Positions 18,129-27,865 of a DNA stretch of 64,000 nt are shown here, piece by piece (position 1 is the stretch's first letter; the number at the start of each line of letters is the position of its first letter). Where the stretch lies: positions 1 to 64,000 of the forward strand of contig OY764222.1 of NCBI GenBank assembly GCA_963668325.1, given 5' to 3'. The notes beneath the pieces are model-generated. The model did no database searches. It was not told the DNA's origin and worked only from the letters and a program-made list of their open reading frames with translations. The DNA is from MPNP01 sp963668325. GTDB lineage: Bacteria; Pseudomonadota; Alphaproteobacteria; Rhodobacterales; Rhodobacteraceae. The translations under genes and the position numbers were made by a program.

Positions 18129-19115
18129 ATGGCCAAATCAAAGTTGAACGTTGTTCTTACCAGAAAGCTGCCGGATATCGTGGAAACACGCATGTCGGAA
18201 CTATTCAATGTCAAAGTCAGGGATGATGATATTCCCATGACCAGGAATGAACTGGCCGCTGCCATGGCTTGGTGTAACGTACTGGTACCGACCATTACGG
18301 ATACAATTGACCAGTCCCTGTTGGCTCACGCAGGTGAATCACTGGGCTTGATTGCCAATTATGGTGCGGGTTTCGATAATATTGATATTCATACTGCAAG
18401 GTTAAGAAATATCCTGGTGTCCAACACTCCGGGGGTAAATTCAGAGGATACAGCGGATATGGTTATCTGCCTGATGTTAGCTGTCACCAGGAGGTTGCGG
18501 GAAGGTTTCAGGCAAATGCAGATGGGAGAATGGCAAGGGTGGGCCCCTACGGCCTTAATGGGTACCCGGCTGGGAGGTAAAAGACTGGGAATCCTTGGCA
18601 TGGGGCGGATAGGTACAGCCGTGGCCCGACGGGCCAAAGTATTTGGGATGCAAATTCATTACCACAATCGAAAAAGGGTCCATAAGGATCTGGAACAGGA
18701 GCTGGAAGCAACCTATTGGGAAAGCCTGGATCAGATGGTGAGCAGAATGGACATTATCTCAATCAATTGCCCCCATACTCCATCGACTTTTCATCTGATG
18801 AATTCCCGCCGTTTAAAACTCATGAAGGAGAATTCCATCATAGTCAATACTTCACGTGGCGAGGTCATTGACCAAAATGCCCTAACGAGAATGCTACGCA
18901 AGGGAGAAATTGCCGGGGCGGGTTTGGATGTTTTTGAAAAGGGCAACGAAATTAATCCACGATTAATGAATCTGGATAATGTCGTCCTATTGCCTCATAT
19001 CGGCTCGGCGACCCTGGAAGGGCGAATTGAAATGGGGGAAAAGGTACTTATCAACATCAAAACCTTCGAAGATGGCCATCGCCCTCCTGACCTTGTTGTC
19101 CCCAGCATGATGTAG
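18129..19115 (+). CDS. D-2-hydroxyacid dehydrogenase (glyoxylate/hydroxypyruvate reductase type)
   Basis: This 328-residue NAD(P)-dependent cytoplasmic enzyme reduces 2-oxo acids such as glyoxylate or hydroxypyruvate. The family features are all present: the substrate loop NYGAGFDNID, nucleotide-binding GMGRIGTAVARRA, the catalytic Arg in NTSRGEVID, Glu in the AGLDVFE region, and His in LLPHIGSAT. Length is normal. It is divergent from the SH3 gene and converges on moeB with only eight bases between stops. The order SH3 protein, hydroxyacid dehydrogenase, moeB resembles a conserved alphaproteobacterial neighbourhood. Confidence 0.92.
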   Translation: MAKSKLNVVLTRKLPDIVETRMSELFNVKVRDDDIPMTRNELAAAMAWCNVLVPTITDTIDQSLLAHAGESLGLIANYGAGFDNIDIHTARLRNILVSNTPGVNSEDTADMVICLMLAVTRRLREGFRQMQMGEWQGWAPTALMGTRLGGKRLGILGMGRIGTAVARRAKVFGMQIHYHNRKRVHKDLEQELEATYWESLDQMVSRMDIISINCPHTPSTFHLMNSRRLKLMKENSIIVNTSRGEVIDQNALTRMLRKGEIAGAGLDVFEKGNEINPRLMNLDNVVLLPHIGSATLEGRIEMGEKVLINIKTFEDGHRPPDLVVPSMM

Positions 19116-19123
19116 GCGCTGTT

Positions 19124-19900
19124 TTAAACGGCTTCAGCCCCACAAACAGAACAATCCTTTCGAGGGGCAGTTCTTATCATTCTGTTTTCACCGTTAAGGG
19201 CATCCCAAATCAACAGCCTGTTTTGCATGGGTTTTCCAGCCCCGGTAACCAACTTGATCGTTTCTGTTGCCATTATCGTACCGATAATACCTGGCAAGGA
19301 ACCCAATACCCCTAATTCAGAACAGGTCTGGGCCATATCGCCGGTCGGTTCTTCTGGAAAAATACACTCATAGCAGGGTTGTCCCATGAAGACTGAAACC
19401 TGTCCTTCCCATTGACTTATTGCGCCGAAGACCAAGGGTTTTTGGTTTTCAAAACAGCTCCGATTTACGATTTTCCTTACTTGGAAACTGTCAGTTCCAT
19501 CAACCACTACATCACAATTTTTAACTAGGGAGTTGGAATTTTCCTCACTCAATGGAAATTCAAAAGTGGTAATTTCGGTATTGGGATTTTGTTGTAGCAG
19601 GATTGATCTGGCACTTTGAACTTTGGATAGCCCAAGGTGGGATTCATTGTAAATTACCTGTCTTTGCAGATTTGGTAAATTTACCTTATCATAATCCACC
19701 AACCTGATTTCTCCGACCCCAGCTGCATTCAGGTACTGCAAGACCGGTGAACCCAAACCACCGGCACCGACCACAAGAACTGTGGAGTTTTTCAGCTTGT
19801 TCTGACCAGAACCACCAATCTCTCTAAGCACTATATGCCGTGCATAGCGAAGTGTTTCGCTTGGTGAAATTAATTTTCTGGTGGAACTATTATTTGCCAT
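19124..19900 (-). CDS. moeB: Molybdopterin-synthase adenylyltransferase / ThiF-like E1 enzyme
   Basis: The protein has 258 residues. It adenylates the C-terminal glycine of MoaD-like sulfur carriers for molybdopterin (or thiamine) synthesis. Visible features are the ATP site VVGAGGLGSPVLQYL, the Arg-finger region NLQRQVIYN, DGTDSFQVRKIVN, and the zinc cysteines in CYEC and CSVC. The rhodanese tail found in MOCS3-type proteins is absent. In many alphaproteobacteria this gene is followed by dut and coaBC on the same strand; here those lie about 6 kb away, separated by a sugar-uptake operon. Confidence 0.9.
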   Translation of the reverse strand: MANNSSTRKLISPSETLRYARHIVLREIGGSGQNKLKNSTVLVVGAGGLGSPVLQYLNAAGVGEIRLVDYDKVNLPNLQRQVIYNESHLGLSKVQSARSILLQQNPNTEITTFEFPLSEENSNSLVKNCDVVVDGTDSFQVRKIVNRSCFENQKPLVFGAISQWEGQVSVFMGQPCYECIFPEEPTGDMAQTCSELGVLGSLPGIIGTIMATETIKLVTGAGKPMQNRLLIWDALNGENRMIRTAPRKDCSVCGAEAV

Positions 19901-20017
19901 TTATGGGGAGAAAGTTTCTCTAGGGTCAAAATTAACTACATAAATTGCAGTTTAACCAAATTTTGATTCACAAGGCAAATATTTGGTCGCGGCCAAACCT
20001 ATTCCTATGGCCCAAAC

Positions 20018-21373
20018 TTACTGCAAATAATTCAACCAAGGCTGCTGTTCTGCGATCATTAGTTCAACCAACTCTGGCATCCCCTTGGCACTGGTGACCA
20101 CAGGGTCAGCTAATAGTGCTTGAATTACCAAATCCTTGCTCTTTCCCAATACCGCCTCGGCTGTTAGGTCATGGATCCCAATTTGGTTTGTCAACAGGGC
20201 TCTCATTCCTACTGGCAAGTCGATCGAAATCCCATGAACACCGGTCCCATCAACAGTTGCCGGAACTTCAACCGCAATCCAATCAGGGAGATTTCTTATG
20301 TACCCCTTATTTGGAATATTGACTGCCGCTTCTTCGTACTGGTTGCCTGTCATTTGACCCTCGATGATTGGCACCATTCTTTCCCTGATTTCAGCTTTGA
20401 TTTCAGCCTTGCCAGTGCCAAGGAAATTTCGGTAAAAAGTATAAAAGTCAAGAATACCGCGGTGATCAGAAACATCGTGGGCCCAACCGATATATTCCCC
20501 AAAGTGACTATCAGTGGTAATTGGAAGGACACCAAAGTGGCGAAGAATCAAGGCAAACAGCCTTCGGTCTGACCAGCCCCGCACCTCTTTAATGTGACTT
20601 AGGTCTATATTCATCCATCCTTCAGTTTCAACATCGTTACCTGTTGCTCTAGCGGCTGTCAAAATCTCGGAATAGCCGGGCTGGTTTTCGAAGTAGGTGG
20701 AGGCCTTTAACAGAACCTCCTCGTAAGCATCTTGACCACTGTCTACATATTTGACATCTGCTAGCACAGAAAAGTGATTTAACCCTCCTGCCCGGTAGAA
20801 AATATTTTCCCTTGGCTGTTCCAATATACCCGGCAAATGCCTTTCCAAAGAGGCAATTTCATGGCACATTCCAATGAATTTCAAATGGGGATACTTGCGG
20901 TGAACAGTGGTACAAATTCGACTCATGGGATTAGAAAAATTAAACACAGTCGCCTCTGGTGCCACGTCAGACACTCTTTGACAGATATCCAGAATGGCGG
21001 GAATTATTCGCAACGAGTGAAATAATCCCCCTGGGCCACCATTTTCGCCATAAACCTGTTGTATGCCGTACTGTTGGGGGATTTTCCAGTCCATATCCCA
21101 CAGTTTGAAGCGATCCCCAACTTCTATCATGATGACCACGAAAGAAGCCCCCATCAGAGCTTTCTCAAGATCAAGTTCCACCCTGACCTTCTGGCCCAAA
21201 TCATTCGCATCTAAGTAATCCTGGGCTAATTGCCTGGTCTTTTCCACTGCAGCAGGATTAATGTCATTCAATACAATCTCTACATCATCCAAAACCCTAC
21301 TTTGGAAAATATCTCCAAGCAATTGGGCTCCAAATTGAATACTGCCTGCACCGACCAGTACAATTTTTGTCAT
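20018..21373 (-). CDS. GH4 family NAD-dependent glycosidase (alpha-galactosidase/glucosidase/uronidase type)
   Basis: The protein has 451 residues, the usual GH4 length. These enzymes hydrolyse glycosides through NAD-assisted oxidation at C3 and need a divalent metal. The N-terminal Rossmann site KIVLVGAGSIQFG, the NFSNPMSR motif, and a metal/specificity motif CHE (GMCHEIASLE, about residue 170) are present. The CHx motif resembles alpha-glycosidase and uronidase branches and not the 6-phospho-beta-glucosidases (CNxP). It is the last gene of an operon with a complete ABC sugar importer, so the incoming sugar is probably an unphosphorylated alpha-glycoside. Exact substrate is unknown. Confidence 0.88.
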   Translation of the reverse strand: MTKIVLVGAGSIQFGAQLLGDIFQSRVLDDVEIVLNDINPAAVEKTRQLAQDYLDANDLGQKVRVELDLEKALMGASFVVIMIEVGDRFKLWDMDWKIPQQYGIQQVYGENGGPGGLFHSLRIIPAILDICQRVSDVAPEATVFNFSNPMSRICTTVHRKYPHLKFIGMCHEIASLERHLPGILEQPRENIFYRAGGLNHFSVLADVKYVDSGQDAYEEVLLKASTYFENQPGYSEILTAARATGNDVETEGWMNIDLSHIKEVRGWSDRRLFALILRHFGVLPITTDSHFGEYIGWAHDVSDHRGILDFYTFYRNFLGTGKAEIKAEIRERMVPIIEGQMTGNQYEEAAVNIPNKGYIRNLPDWIAVEVPATVDGTGVHGISIDLPVGMRALLTNQIGIHDLTAEAVLGKSKDLVIQALLADPVVTSAKGMPELVELMIAEQQPWLNYLQ

Positions 21374-21432
21374 GCAACTTGTCCTTAAAAATTAGTAATT
21401 TGAAATTAAAAAAGAGGGTAACAAACCCTTTG

Positions 21433-22437
21433 TTAACGAATGGGATGACCCTCGTTGTTGAAGCGATGTAGTTTCCCTTCCTGTGGTTTCAAGCCGACCT
21501 TTGTACCTATTTCCATAAATATTCTGCCCGAACTTCGAACGATTACCGGTTCCTCAGAACCTATTTCCACAAACAAATAGGTGTCAGAACCCACATCTTC
21601 GGTATGGACCACTGAACCTGACCAAACAGGGGCCTGGTCGAAAAGGTCAATGTGTTCGGACCTAATTCCGAGAGTAGCACAGTCAAATTCATTGGCAAAA
21701 CTTCCTGTCAAAAAATTCATCTTTGGTGAGCCGATAAAACCGGCAACAAAGATAGAATCAGGGCTTTCATAGAGTTCCGCAGGGGTTCCGACCTGTTCTA
21801 TGACCCCATCCCTAAGGACACATATTCTATCAGCAAGTGTCATGGCCTCTACCTGGTCATGGGTTACATAAACCATGGTTACATCATTCATGTCATGGTG
21901 CAACTTGGCAATCTCCAATCGAGTAGCAACCCGCAAAGCGGCATCCAAATTGGAAAGCGGTTCATCAAACAAGAATACCCTCGGATCACGCACAATGGCC
22001 CGCCCAATGGCAACCCTTTGGCGCTGGCCACCCGATAGATGCTTGGGTAACCTATCAAGGAGATGTTCAATTTGTAAGAGTTTGGCAGCCTCCTCAACAC
22101 GCTTTTTGGTAGCATCAGAACCTGATTTGGCAAGTTTCATACCAAATGCCATGTTTTCATAGACATTCATGTGGGGATAAAGGGCATAGGACTGAAAGAC
22201 CATGGCAATTCCCCTTTTGGAAGGAATTACGTTGTTCATGACCTCACCATCAAAGGTCATTTTGCCACTGGTGATACTTTCAAGGCCGGAAATCAGGCGG
22301 AGCATAGTTGATTTGCCGCACCCAGAGGGTCCGACAAACACCATGAACTCACCCCTTCTGATGGTGAGGTTTACCCCTTTTATTACTTCTATGGCACCAA
22401 ATGATTTAGTAACATTCTCAAGGATTATTTCAGCCAT
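21433..22437 (-). CDS. Sugar ABC transporter ATP-binding protein (UgpC/MalK type)
   Basis: The protein has 334 residues: an N-terminal ATPase domain with Walker A GPSGCGKST, Q-loop VFQSYALYPHM, signature LSGGQRQRV, Walker B VFLFDEPLSNLDA and switch VTHDQVEA, then a C-terminal TOBE tail starting at LGIRSEHIDL. It energises the two permeases encoded just upstream in the same operon (14-base gap). The tail is slightly shorter than in E. coli MalK. It resembles the fragment at 15088-15330, which hints that a second, now lost, sugar importer of this type once existed nearby. Confidence 0.92.
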   Translation of the reverse strand: MAEIILENVTKSFGAIEVIKGVNLTIRRGEFMVFVGPSGCGKSTMLRLISGLESITSGKMTFDGEVMNNVIPSKRGIAMVFQSYALYPHMNVYENMAFGMKLAKSGSDATKKRVEEAAKLLQIEHLLDRLPKHLSGGQRQRVAIGRAIVRDPRVFLFDEPLSNLDAALRVATRLEIAKLHHDMNDVTMVYVTHDQVEAMTLADRICVLRDGVIEQVGTPAELYESPDSIFVAGFIGSPKMNFLTGSFANEFDCATLGIRSEHIDLFDQAPVWSGSVVHTEDVGSDTYLFVEIGSEEPVIVRSSGRIFMEIGTKVGLKPQEGKLHRFNNEGHPIR

Positions 22438-22450
22438 TTAATCTCCAATT

Positions 22451-23290
22451 CTATCCTTTGACACCACCTGCCGTCAGACCGGCCACAATCTTGCGCTGGA
22501 ATACCAGTACCAATATTACCAAAGGTATTGTAACAATGACCGAGGCCGCCATAATCGGCCCCCATGGAATTTCCTGTTCCGAGGCACCAGATAGCAATGC
22601 TATGGCTACAGGGACGGTCCGTTGGGTTTCCGATATAGTGAACGTAAGAGCAAACAAGAACTCGTTCCATGCCCCAATAAACGCTAACAAGCCCGTGGTT
22701 ACCAAAGCCGGCCACAAGAGTGGCATAAAGACCTTTGTAATGATAACCCAAGGAGTTGCGCCATCAATTATGGCCGCTTCCTCAATTTCAATTGGGAGTT
22801 CGCGCATGAAAGTCGTCAATACCCAAACCGTAAAGGGCAATGTGAATATAGTATAGCTTAAAACCATCGCCCAGGGTGTGTTGTAAATTCCTAGGAATCT
22901 AACCAGCTCGAACAAACCTGCGAGAACTGCGATTTGGGGGAACATGGACACACCCAAAATTGTAATCAGTAGCAGGGCTCGTCCTCTGAACCGTACTCGG
23001 CTCAGGGCATATGAGGCCGTCACGGCAAGGAATAAAGCAAATAAAACTGTGATTCCCGAGATAAATACCGAGTTGACCACACTCCGAATGAAATTCCTCC
23101 CAGTCATCACCGTCACATAGTTCTGTAAGGAAAAATCCACTGGAAAATAGGTTATTGTAAAAATAGCCGTACCAGTCTTGAACGAAGTCAGAATGGCATA
23201 ATAGAATGGGAATATCGAGACTACGACGATCACAACAACAATCGAATAGAACCCATAGAGTTTTGCCCAATCCAATGGAGTCCGTTTCAT
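22451..23290 (-). CDS. Sugar ABC transporter permease (MalG type)
   Basis: This 279-residue integral inner-membrane protein has about six transmembrane helices and the EAA loop ELPIEIEEAAIIDGATPWVIITKVFMPLLWP that docks to the ATPase. The N-terminal helix (FYSIVVVIVVVSIFPFYYAI) and the long periplasmic loop fit MalG-like carbohydrate permeases. Its start overlaps the stop of the upstream permease by four bases. Part of the five-gene GH4/ABC operon. Confidence 0.92.
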   Translation of the reverse strand: MKRTPLDWAKLYGFYSIVVVIVVVSIFPFYYAILTSFKTGTAIFTITYFPVDFSLQNYVTVMTGRNFIRSVVNSVFISGITVLFALFLAVTASYALSRVRFRGRALLLITILGVSMFPQIAVLAGLFELVRFLGIYNTPWAMVLSYTIFTLPFTVWVLTTFMRELPIEIEEAAIIDGATPWVIITKVFMPLLWPALVTTGLLAFIGAWNEFLFALTFTISETQRTVPVAIALLSGASEQEIPWGPIMAASVIVTIPLVILVLVFQRKIVAGLTAGGVKG

Positions 23291-24237
23291 TGGTTTCCTT
23301 CCCCACTGAGATTGACTTTACCAATCCAAATATACAAGGATACAAATACAGCAATTATGGCAAAAAGAAGTGTTGATTGGGCTGAGCCATAGGCAAATTT
23401 ATCAAAGTCAATAAGATTTTCCCGACTGATCACAGACATGGTCTTGGTTGCTTTTGAGTTTGGGGTAAGAACATAAATCAAATCGAAAATTCGTAACGCG
23501 TCAAGCATCCTGAATATGACTGCAACCATGAGGGCAGGTCGAACAAGAGGGAGCGTAATTCGCCAAAATACCTTAAGTGGATGAACCCCGTCAACTCGGG
23601 CTGCTTCATAGATATCCCGCGGAATCATCTGTAATCCGGCAAGACATAAAAGGGCCATGAAAGGCGTTGTCTTCCAGACATCTACAATCAGAACGGCAGT
23701 CATCGCTGTATCAATTGAGGCCGTCCAGGCAATGCCCCTTTCGATGAAACCTAGTTTGATCAGAATATCATTGATGATACCGAACTGGTCATTGAGCATC
23801 CACGCCCACATTTTGGCCGAAACAATAGTAGGAATAGCCCATGGGATAAGGATAGCCGCACGAACCAGGCCTCGGCCCTTGAACTCAGCATTCAAAACCA
23901 ACGCAATTAGTAAGCCAAAGACAGTTTCAAACAATACCGAAATTATCGAGAATCTGACCGTGTTCCAGACAGCGTTCCACCACGCAGGGTCGGCAAGTGT
24001 CCCACGCCAGACAACTCTGCCTGAACTTAACTCTCTTCTTTGGAGATAATTGTCAAAGCCAATCCACTCTCCGCCATAAAGGTTAGTCAATGATGTGCTG
24101 GTAAAGGAAAAATAGATCGTACGCAACAATGGCCAAGCAGCCACACAAAATAATGCGATTATCATCGGAGCCAGAAAATAGAAAGCCGCCCGTCGACGTT
24201 GAGCTTCTAAATCCAACTCCTTACCACCTTTAAACAT
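23287..24237 (-). CDS. Sugar ABC transporter permease (MalF type)
   Basis: The protein has 316 residues with a short cytoplasmic N-terminus (LEAQRRRAAFYFLAPMI), about six membrane helices and the EAA loop MIPRDIYEAARVDGVHPLKVFWRITLPLVRP. It forms the translocation pore with the MalG-type partner, whose gene overlaps it by four bases. It lies about 93 bases behind the binding-protein gene. The length is typical of the short MalF subclass without the large periplasmic P2 domain. Confidence 0.92.
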   Translation of the reverse strand: MFKGGKELDLEAQRRRAAFYFLAPMIIALFCVAAWPLLRTIYFSFTSTSLTNLYGGEWIGFDNYLQRRELSSGRVVWRGTLADPAWWNAVWNTVRFSIISVLFETVFGLLIALVLNAEFKGRGLVRAAILIPWAIPTIVSAKMWAWMLNDQFGIINDILIKLGFIERGIAWTASIDTAMTAVLIVDVWKTTPFMALLCLAGLQMIPRDIYEAARVDGVHPLKVFWRITLPLVRPALMVAVIFRMLDALRIFDLIYVLTPNSKATKTMSVISRENLIDFDKFAYGSAQSTLLFAIIAVFVSLYIWIGKVNLSGEGNQ

Positions 24238-24330
24238 TGGTACGAAAATTCAAACCCATAAGAGTGCAAGATCTAAATTTGGCCAGGCCTGTACCCAAGC
24301 CTGGCCAATGATTTTCTTGACTATGAAAGA

Positions 24331-25608
24331 TTACCAGCCGGAGCCTTTCAACTCTTCCAGTTCTAACTCCAAGAGCTCCAGATTTTCTGCGGCGGTTCCA
24401 TCACCCGAAAGGGTGTTATGTACGGCCGACCAAAACTTGGAAGAAACCTCATTGTATTTTACCTTGGTTGGCGCTGAAGGCCTTGGTACAGCTTGCAGGA
24501 ATACATCCTTCCACCGAGGAATAATCGGTTGGGCTGCGGCGATATCAGCATCATCATAAAGCGAGATGATCGTTGGGAGATTTGACGCTACCAAAGTTCG
24601 GACTTTCTGGGCCTCGGGACCCGCCAGAAATTTGGCCAGGGAAATAGCTGCTTCCTGATTTTCAGAATATTTGGAAACTGCCACATTCCAACCACCCAAC
24701 GTAGCTGCCGAGGTGTCATGACCCCCACCGGTTGGGAGGGTTGTAACATCAAAGAGACCTTTAACAGCTGAATCATCACCGTTACCAAGTGAATAGGCAT
24801 AGGGCCAGTTACGCATGAATACCGCATTACCGGTTTGCCAAACCCCACGAGCTTCTTCCTCCTGATAGGCCAATACTCCTGGCGGGGAAATTGTACCTGG
24901 CCAAGTCGAAGCAAGTTCAAGTGCCGCTATAGCTTGAGGGTTATTAATTGAAATTGTTCCATCAGGTTCTACAATTTGGCCACCACCAAATGATTTTACC
25001 CACTCCAGAGCATCACAAGTAAGGCCTTCATAGGCATTGCCTTGCCAGACAAAACCCCAAATATCATCATTTCCATCAGCACGCTCAGCGTCCTGGACTG
25101 CTTGGGCAACCTCAGTCAATTGTTCCCAGGTACTTGGAACCGGCTGCCCGTGTTTATCCAATAAATCCTTACGATAATAGAGGGCTGGAGCATCGGTGAA
25201 AATAGGTAAAGCGACAAGCTTTCCTTCAACAGTTTGAGACTCAATAATTGAGGGAAAATGTAACGGAACTAGATCCTGAGCATGTTCGCTCAAGTCGATG
25301 AATTGATCTGCTAGCTGTGGAGCCCAGATTACATCAGTTTGGTAGATGTCAATGTCAGCATTTCCTGCTGCAAGCCAAAGTCTATACTGGCCAAATTGGT
25401 CAGTTGTCGAGGCAGGCATTGGAACCAAAGTAACGGTATGACCGGTTGCTTCTTCCCAGGGTTTTACTAAAGTTTGAAATGTCTCTATGGCATTTCCAAC
25501 GGCACCGGAAACATATCTCAGTTCCGCCGCTGATACCATGGAACCACTAATACTGACAACTAGTGTTGCCAGAAGTGTCCTGATGGTAGTCAATCTAATA
25601 GATTTCAT
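24331..25608 (-). CDS. Sugar-binding periplasmic protein of ABC transporter (MalE/ThuE-like)
   Basis: I place the start at 25608, where MKSIRLTTIRTLLATLVVS begins a normal signal peptide and GGAGA lies eight bases upstream; a longer frame to 25698 would add 30 residues in front of the signal. The mature protein (about 400 residues) is an extracellular solute-binding family 1 protein: LRYVSGAVGNAIETFQ, then WEEATGHTVTLVPMP, and a C-terminal WSAVHNTLSGD repeat. It captures the sugar for the two permeases. It resembles trehalose/maltose/alpha-glucoside binding proteins, consistent with the GH4 gene at the end of the operon. First gene of the operon; the promoter must lie in 25609-25974. Confidence 0.9.
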   Translation of the reverse strand: MKSIRLTTIRTLLATLVVSISGSMVSAAELRYVSGAVGNAIETFQTLVKPWEEATGHTVTLVPMPASTTDQFGQYRLWLAAGNADIDIYQTDVIWAPQLADQFIDLSEHAQDLVPLHFPSIIESQTVEGKLVALPIFTDAPALYYRKDLLDKHGQPVPSTWEQLTEVAQAVQDAERADGNDDIWGFVWQGNAYEGLTCDALEWVKSFGGGQIVEPDGTISINNPQAIAALELASTWPGTISPPGVLAYQEEEARGVWQTGNAVFMRNWPYAYSLGNGDDSAVKGLFDVTTLPTGGGHDTSAATLGGWNVAVSKYSENQEAAISLAKFLAGPEAQKVRTLVASNLPTIISLYDDADIAAAQPIIPRWKDVFLQAVPRPSAPTKVKYNEVSSKFWSAVHNTLSGDGTAAENLELLELELEELKGSGW

Positions 25609-25974
25609 ATTTATATTCTCCAAAAATTCAGATGAAATTATTTGTTTTTTCTGTTTTGAACGAACCACACCCTTTATGTGAAAGACAAATAGATGCACTT
25701 CGCACCTGAAACATTCATTATGAAAGGGATGATTTCATTATTTAAACAGAAAATGAAGTGGGAGATATTTCACTTTTACCCTGATAAGTCAAATATATAC
25801 GCGAAATTAATATGAATATTTGGCGATTTTTATTTAGTACCAACGCACTCATTCTAAATTGGAACTTCAAGAAAAGGATGTTGAATTAACAAACTATCGT
25901 GCCTTGTATTGATTAGATTATACTGCCCACATAATGACTAATTCAAGGTCTTAAAATCTGAATTTCGATTGCTT
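25609..25974 (-). other. Intergenic region upstream of the GH4/ABC operon
   Basis: About 366 AT-rich bases between the binding-protein gene and dut. It must hold the promoter of the sugar operon. A short inverted pair TGAAA ... TTTCA (25721-25737) could be a weak operator, but five-base arms are too short to be confident. No regulator gene is adjacent and no coding region is seen. Confidence 0.35.
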
Positions 25975-26439
25975 TCATTGTTTGCCAGTCGAACCAAAAC
26001 CTCCGCCACTCCTGGTGGTCTGGGATAATTCGCTAGCGACTTCGATTATTACTTCTTCCAACTTGTTAATAACCAGTTGAGCAATTCTTTCACCATGCAC
26101 TATTCGGAAATCTTCTTTGCCAAAATTTATCAGAATTATCCCCACCTCACCTCGGTAGTCGCTGTCAATTGTACCAGGCGAATTCAGAATGGATATACCA
26201 TGCTTTAAAGCAAGCCCCGATCTAGGTCGAATTTGTCCTTCATAATCTTCGGGAAGCCCAATACTCAATCCTGTTGGAACAAGTTTTCTTTCGCCGGGCT
26301 TAAGTATCACACCCTTTTCACGACTTTCTAGTTGGAGATTTGCTCTCAGATCCAACCCGGCTGATTGTGGAGTTGCTTTAGAGGGCAACGCAACTGAAGG
26401 ATCACTTCCTGGTATCCTCACTATTGTTAATGTTACCAA
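25975..26439 (-). CDS. dut: Deoxyuridine 5'-triphosphate nucleotidohydrolase
   Basis: The protein has 154 residues, the length of trimeric bacterial dUTPase, which hydrolyses dUTP to dUMP. All five motifs are visible: SAGLDLRAN, RPRSGLALKHG, the uracil-recognising GTIDSDYRGEV, GERIAQLVI, and the C-terminal arm RSGGGFGSTG. It follows coaBC with a two-base gap on the same strand, a common pairing in alphaproteobacteria. Confidence 0.96.
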   Translation of the reverse strand: MVTLTIVRIPGSDPSVALPSKATPQSAGLDLRANLQLESREKGVILKPGERKLVPTGLSIGLPEDYEGQIRPRSGLALKHGISILNSPGTIDSDYRGEVGIILINFGKEDFRIVHGERIAQLVINKLEEVIIEVASELSQTTRSGGGFGSTGKQ

Positions 26440-26441
26440 AC

Positions 26442-27650
26442 TCAGGATCCCTCTTGATTGATAAAGTTGAGGATCTTGTCAACTAGTCTTTCGCTGACCT
26501 GTTTTTTGGACATTCTGGGCCATTTTTCCTTACCGGCAGGGCTCAAGAAGAGGATTTCATTGAAATCACCCCCCATGATGTCGGTACCAGTTCCAATGTC
26601 ATTGCCCAATATCCAGTCACATCCTTTCTTGGCCAGTTTTTGGCTAGCATTACCCATCAAATCATCTGTTTCTGCCGCAAAACCTACCACCAATTTTGGC
26701 CTATTTTTTCCTGTCTTGGCGATGACTTGAAGAATATCCGGGTTTTGTACAAAATTAAGGTTCAAACTCTGCGATTGACTTTCCTTCTTTAGTTTGCGGT
26801 GTGAATACTCGGCAATTTTCCAATCAGAAACAGCTGCTGCTGAAACAAAGACATCTGCTGGTAGAGACCTGGTTGCGGCATTCAACATCTCTTCAGCGGA
26901 ATTCACCTGAATAATTTCCATTCCAGCATGAGGTAAGGCGCTATCTGGTCCAGTAATGAATACAACTTCAAATCCCATTTCGTGAAGAGAATTGGCTATT
27001 TCACTTCCCTGTTTACCCGAAGAACGATTGGAGATATACCTTACAGGGTCTATGGCCTCTCTGGTTGGTCCTGAAGTAACTATGGCCCGGAAATTATTAG
27101 CAGATGGTGTTTGGCAGAGATTTTCTATCTTGGAAACCATATCCAATGGCTCCAGCATTCTCCCCATACCGTATTCACCACAAGCCATGGAACCTTGAGT
27201 TGGCCCGATAAAATTATAGCCATAGGCTTTTAATTGCTTGATATTATCTTGGGTCGCTTTGTTTTCCCACATTCTGACATTCATTGCGGGTGCAAATACC
27301 ACTCGGCTAGTAGTTGCCAAAATTATTGCCGAGGCCAAATCATTGGCCAATCCGTTGGCTGCTTTGGCTAAAAAATCTGCTGTAGCTGGGGCGACCACAA
27401 CCATATCAGCCCATCTGGCTAATTCTATATGACTAAAATGTGCTTCATTTTCAGGGTCAAATAGATCTGTTGGAACACTGTTACCTGTGATTGAGGCAAT
27501 TGATAGTGGGGTGATGAATTGCTCACCTGCTTTGGTTAAAAGCCCCCTAACCTCAAAATTCTTATCTTTAAGCTTTCTGATAAAATCCAAGGATTTATAA
27601 GAAGCTATCCCACCGCCAATTATCAACAGGATTTTTTGCTGACCAGTCAT
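26442..27650 (-). CDS. coaBC: Bifunctional phosphopantothenoylcysteine decarboxylase / phosphopantothenate-cysteine ligase
   Basis: The protein has 402 residues and carries out two steps of coenzyme A synthesis. The N-terminal CoaC flavoprotein half shows GGGIASYKSLDFIRKL, the substrate motif MNVRMWEN, and the active-site Cys in GSMACGEYGMGRM. The C-terminal CoaB half has TSGPTREAIDPVRYISNRSSGKQG and the later KKGCDWILGND segment. The length is normal. It is followed by dut two bases later, and about 215 bases separate it from the divergent soxA gene. Confidence 0.96.
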   Translation of the reverse strand: MTGQQKILLIIGGGIASYKSLDFIRKLKDKNFEVRGLLTKAGEQFITPLSIASITGNSVPTDLFDPENEAHFSHIELARWADMVVVAPATADFLAKAANGLANDLASAIILATTSRVVFAPAMNVRMWENKATQDNIKQLKAYGYNFIGPTQGSMACGEYGMGRMLEPLDMVSKIENLCQTPSANNFRAIVTSGPTREAIDPVRYISNRSSGKQGSEIANSLHEMGFEVVFITGPDSALPHAGMEIIQVNSAEEMLNAATRSLPADVFVSAAAVSDWKIAEYSHRKLKKESQSQSLNLNFVQNPDILQVIAKTGKNRPKLVVGFAAETDDLMGNASQKLAKKGCDWILGNDIGTGTDIMGGDFNEILFLSPAGKEKWPRMSKKQVSERLVDKILNFINQEGS

Positions 27651-27865
27651 TTCTTTCCCAATCGCTGCTAGAATCTATTACAAATTATATGATTATGGTT
27701 TAAATTTTAAGGTGGACATTTGAGTGAACGATAATCCTTGTATAAGAATGTTTCCTTTGTCGTTCTTTACATTTAGTACTTTTTATTGATTATACCGAAA
27801 AATTGCTCTTATCCTACTTTAATTATGAGGCTATATTTGACCTACATGCCAGTGGAAATTCATAA

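Noticed and set aside
25609..25698. Earlier start for the sugar-binding protein
   Set aside because: It would put 30 residues in front of a normal signal peptide; GGAGA is correctly spaced only for the start at 25608.
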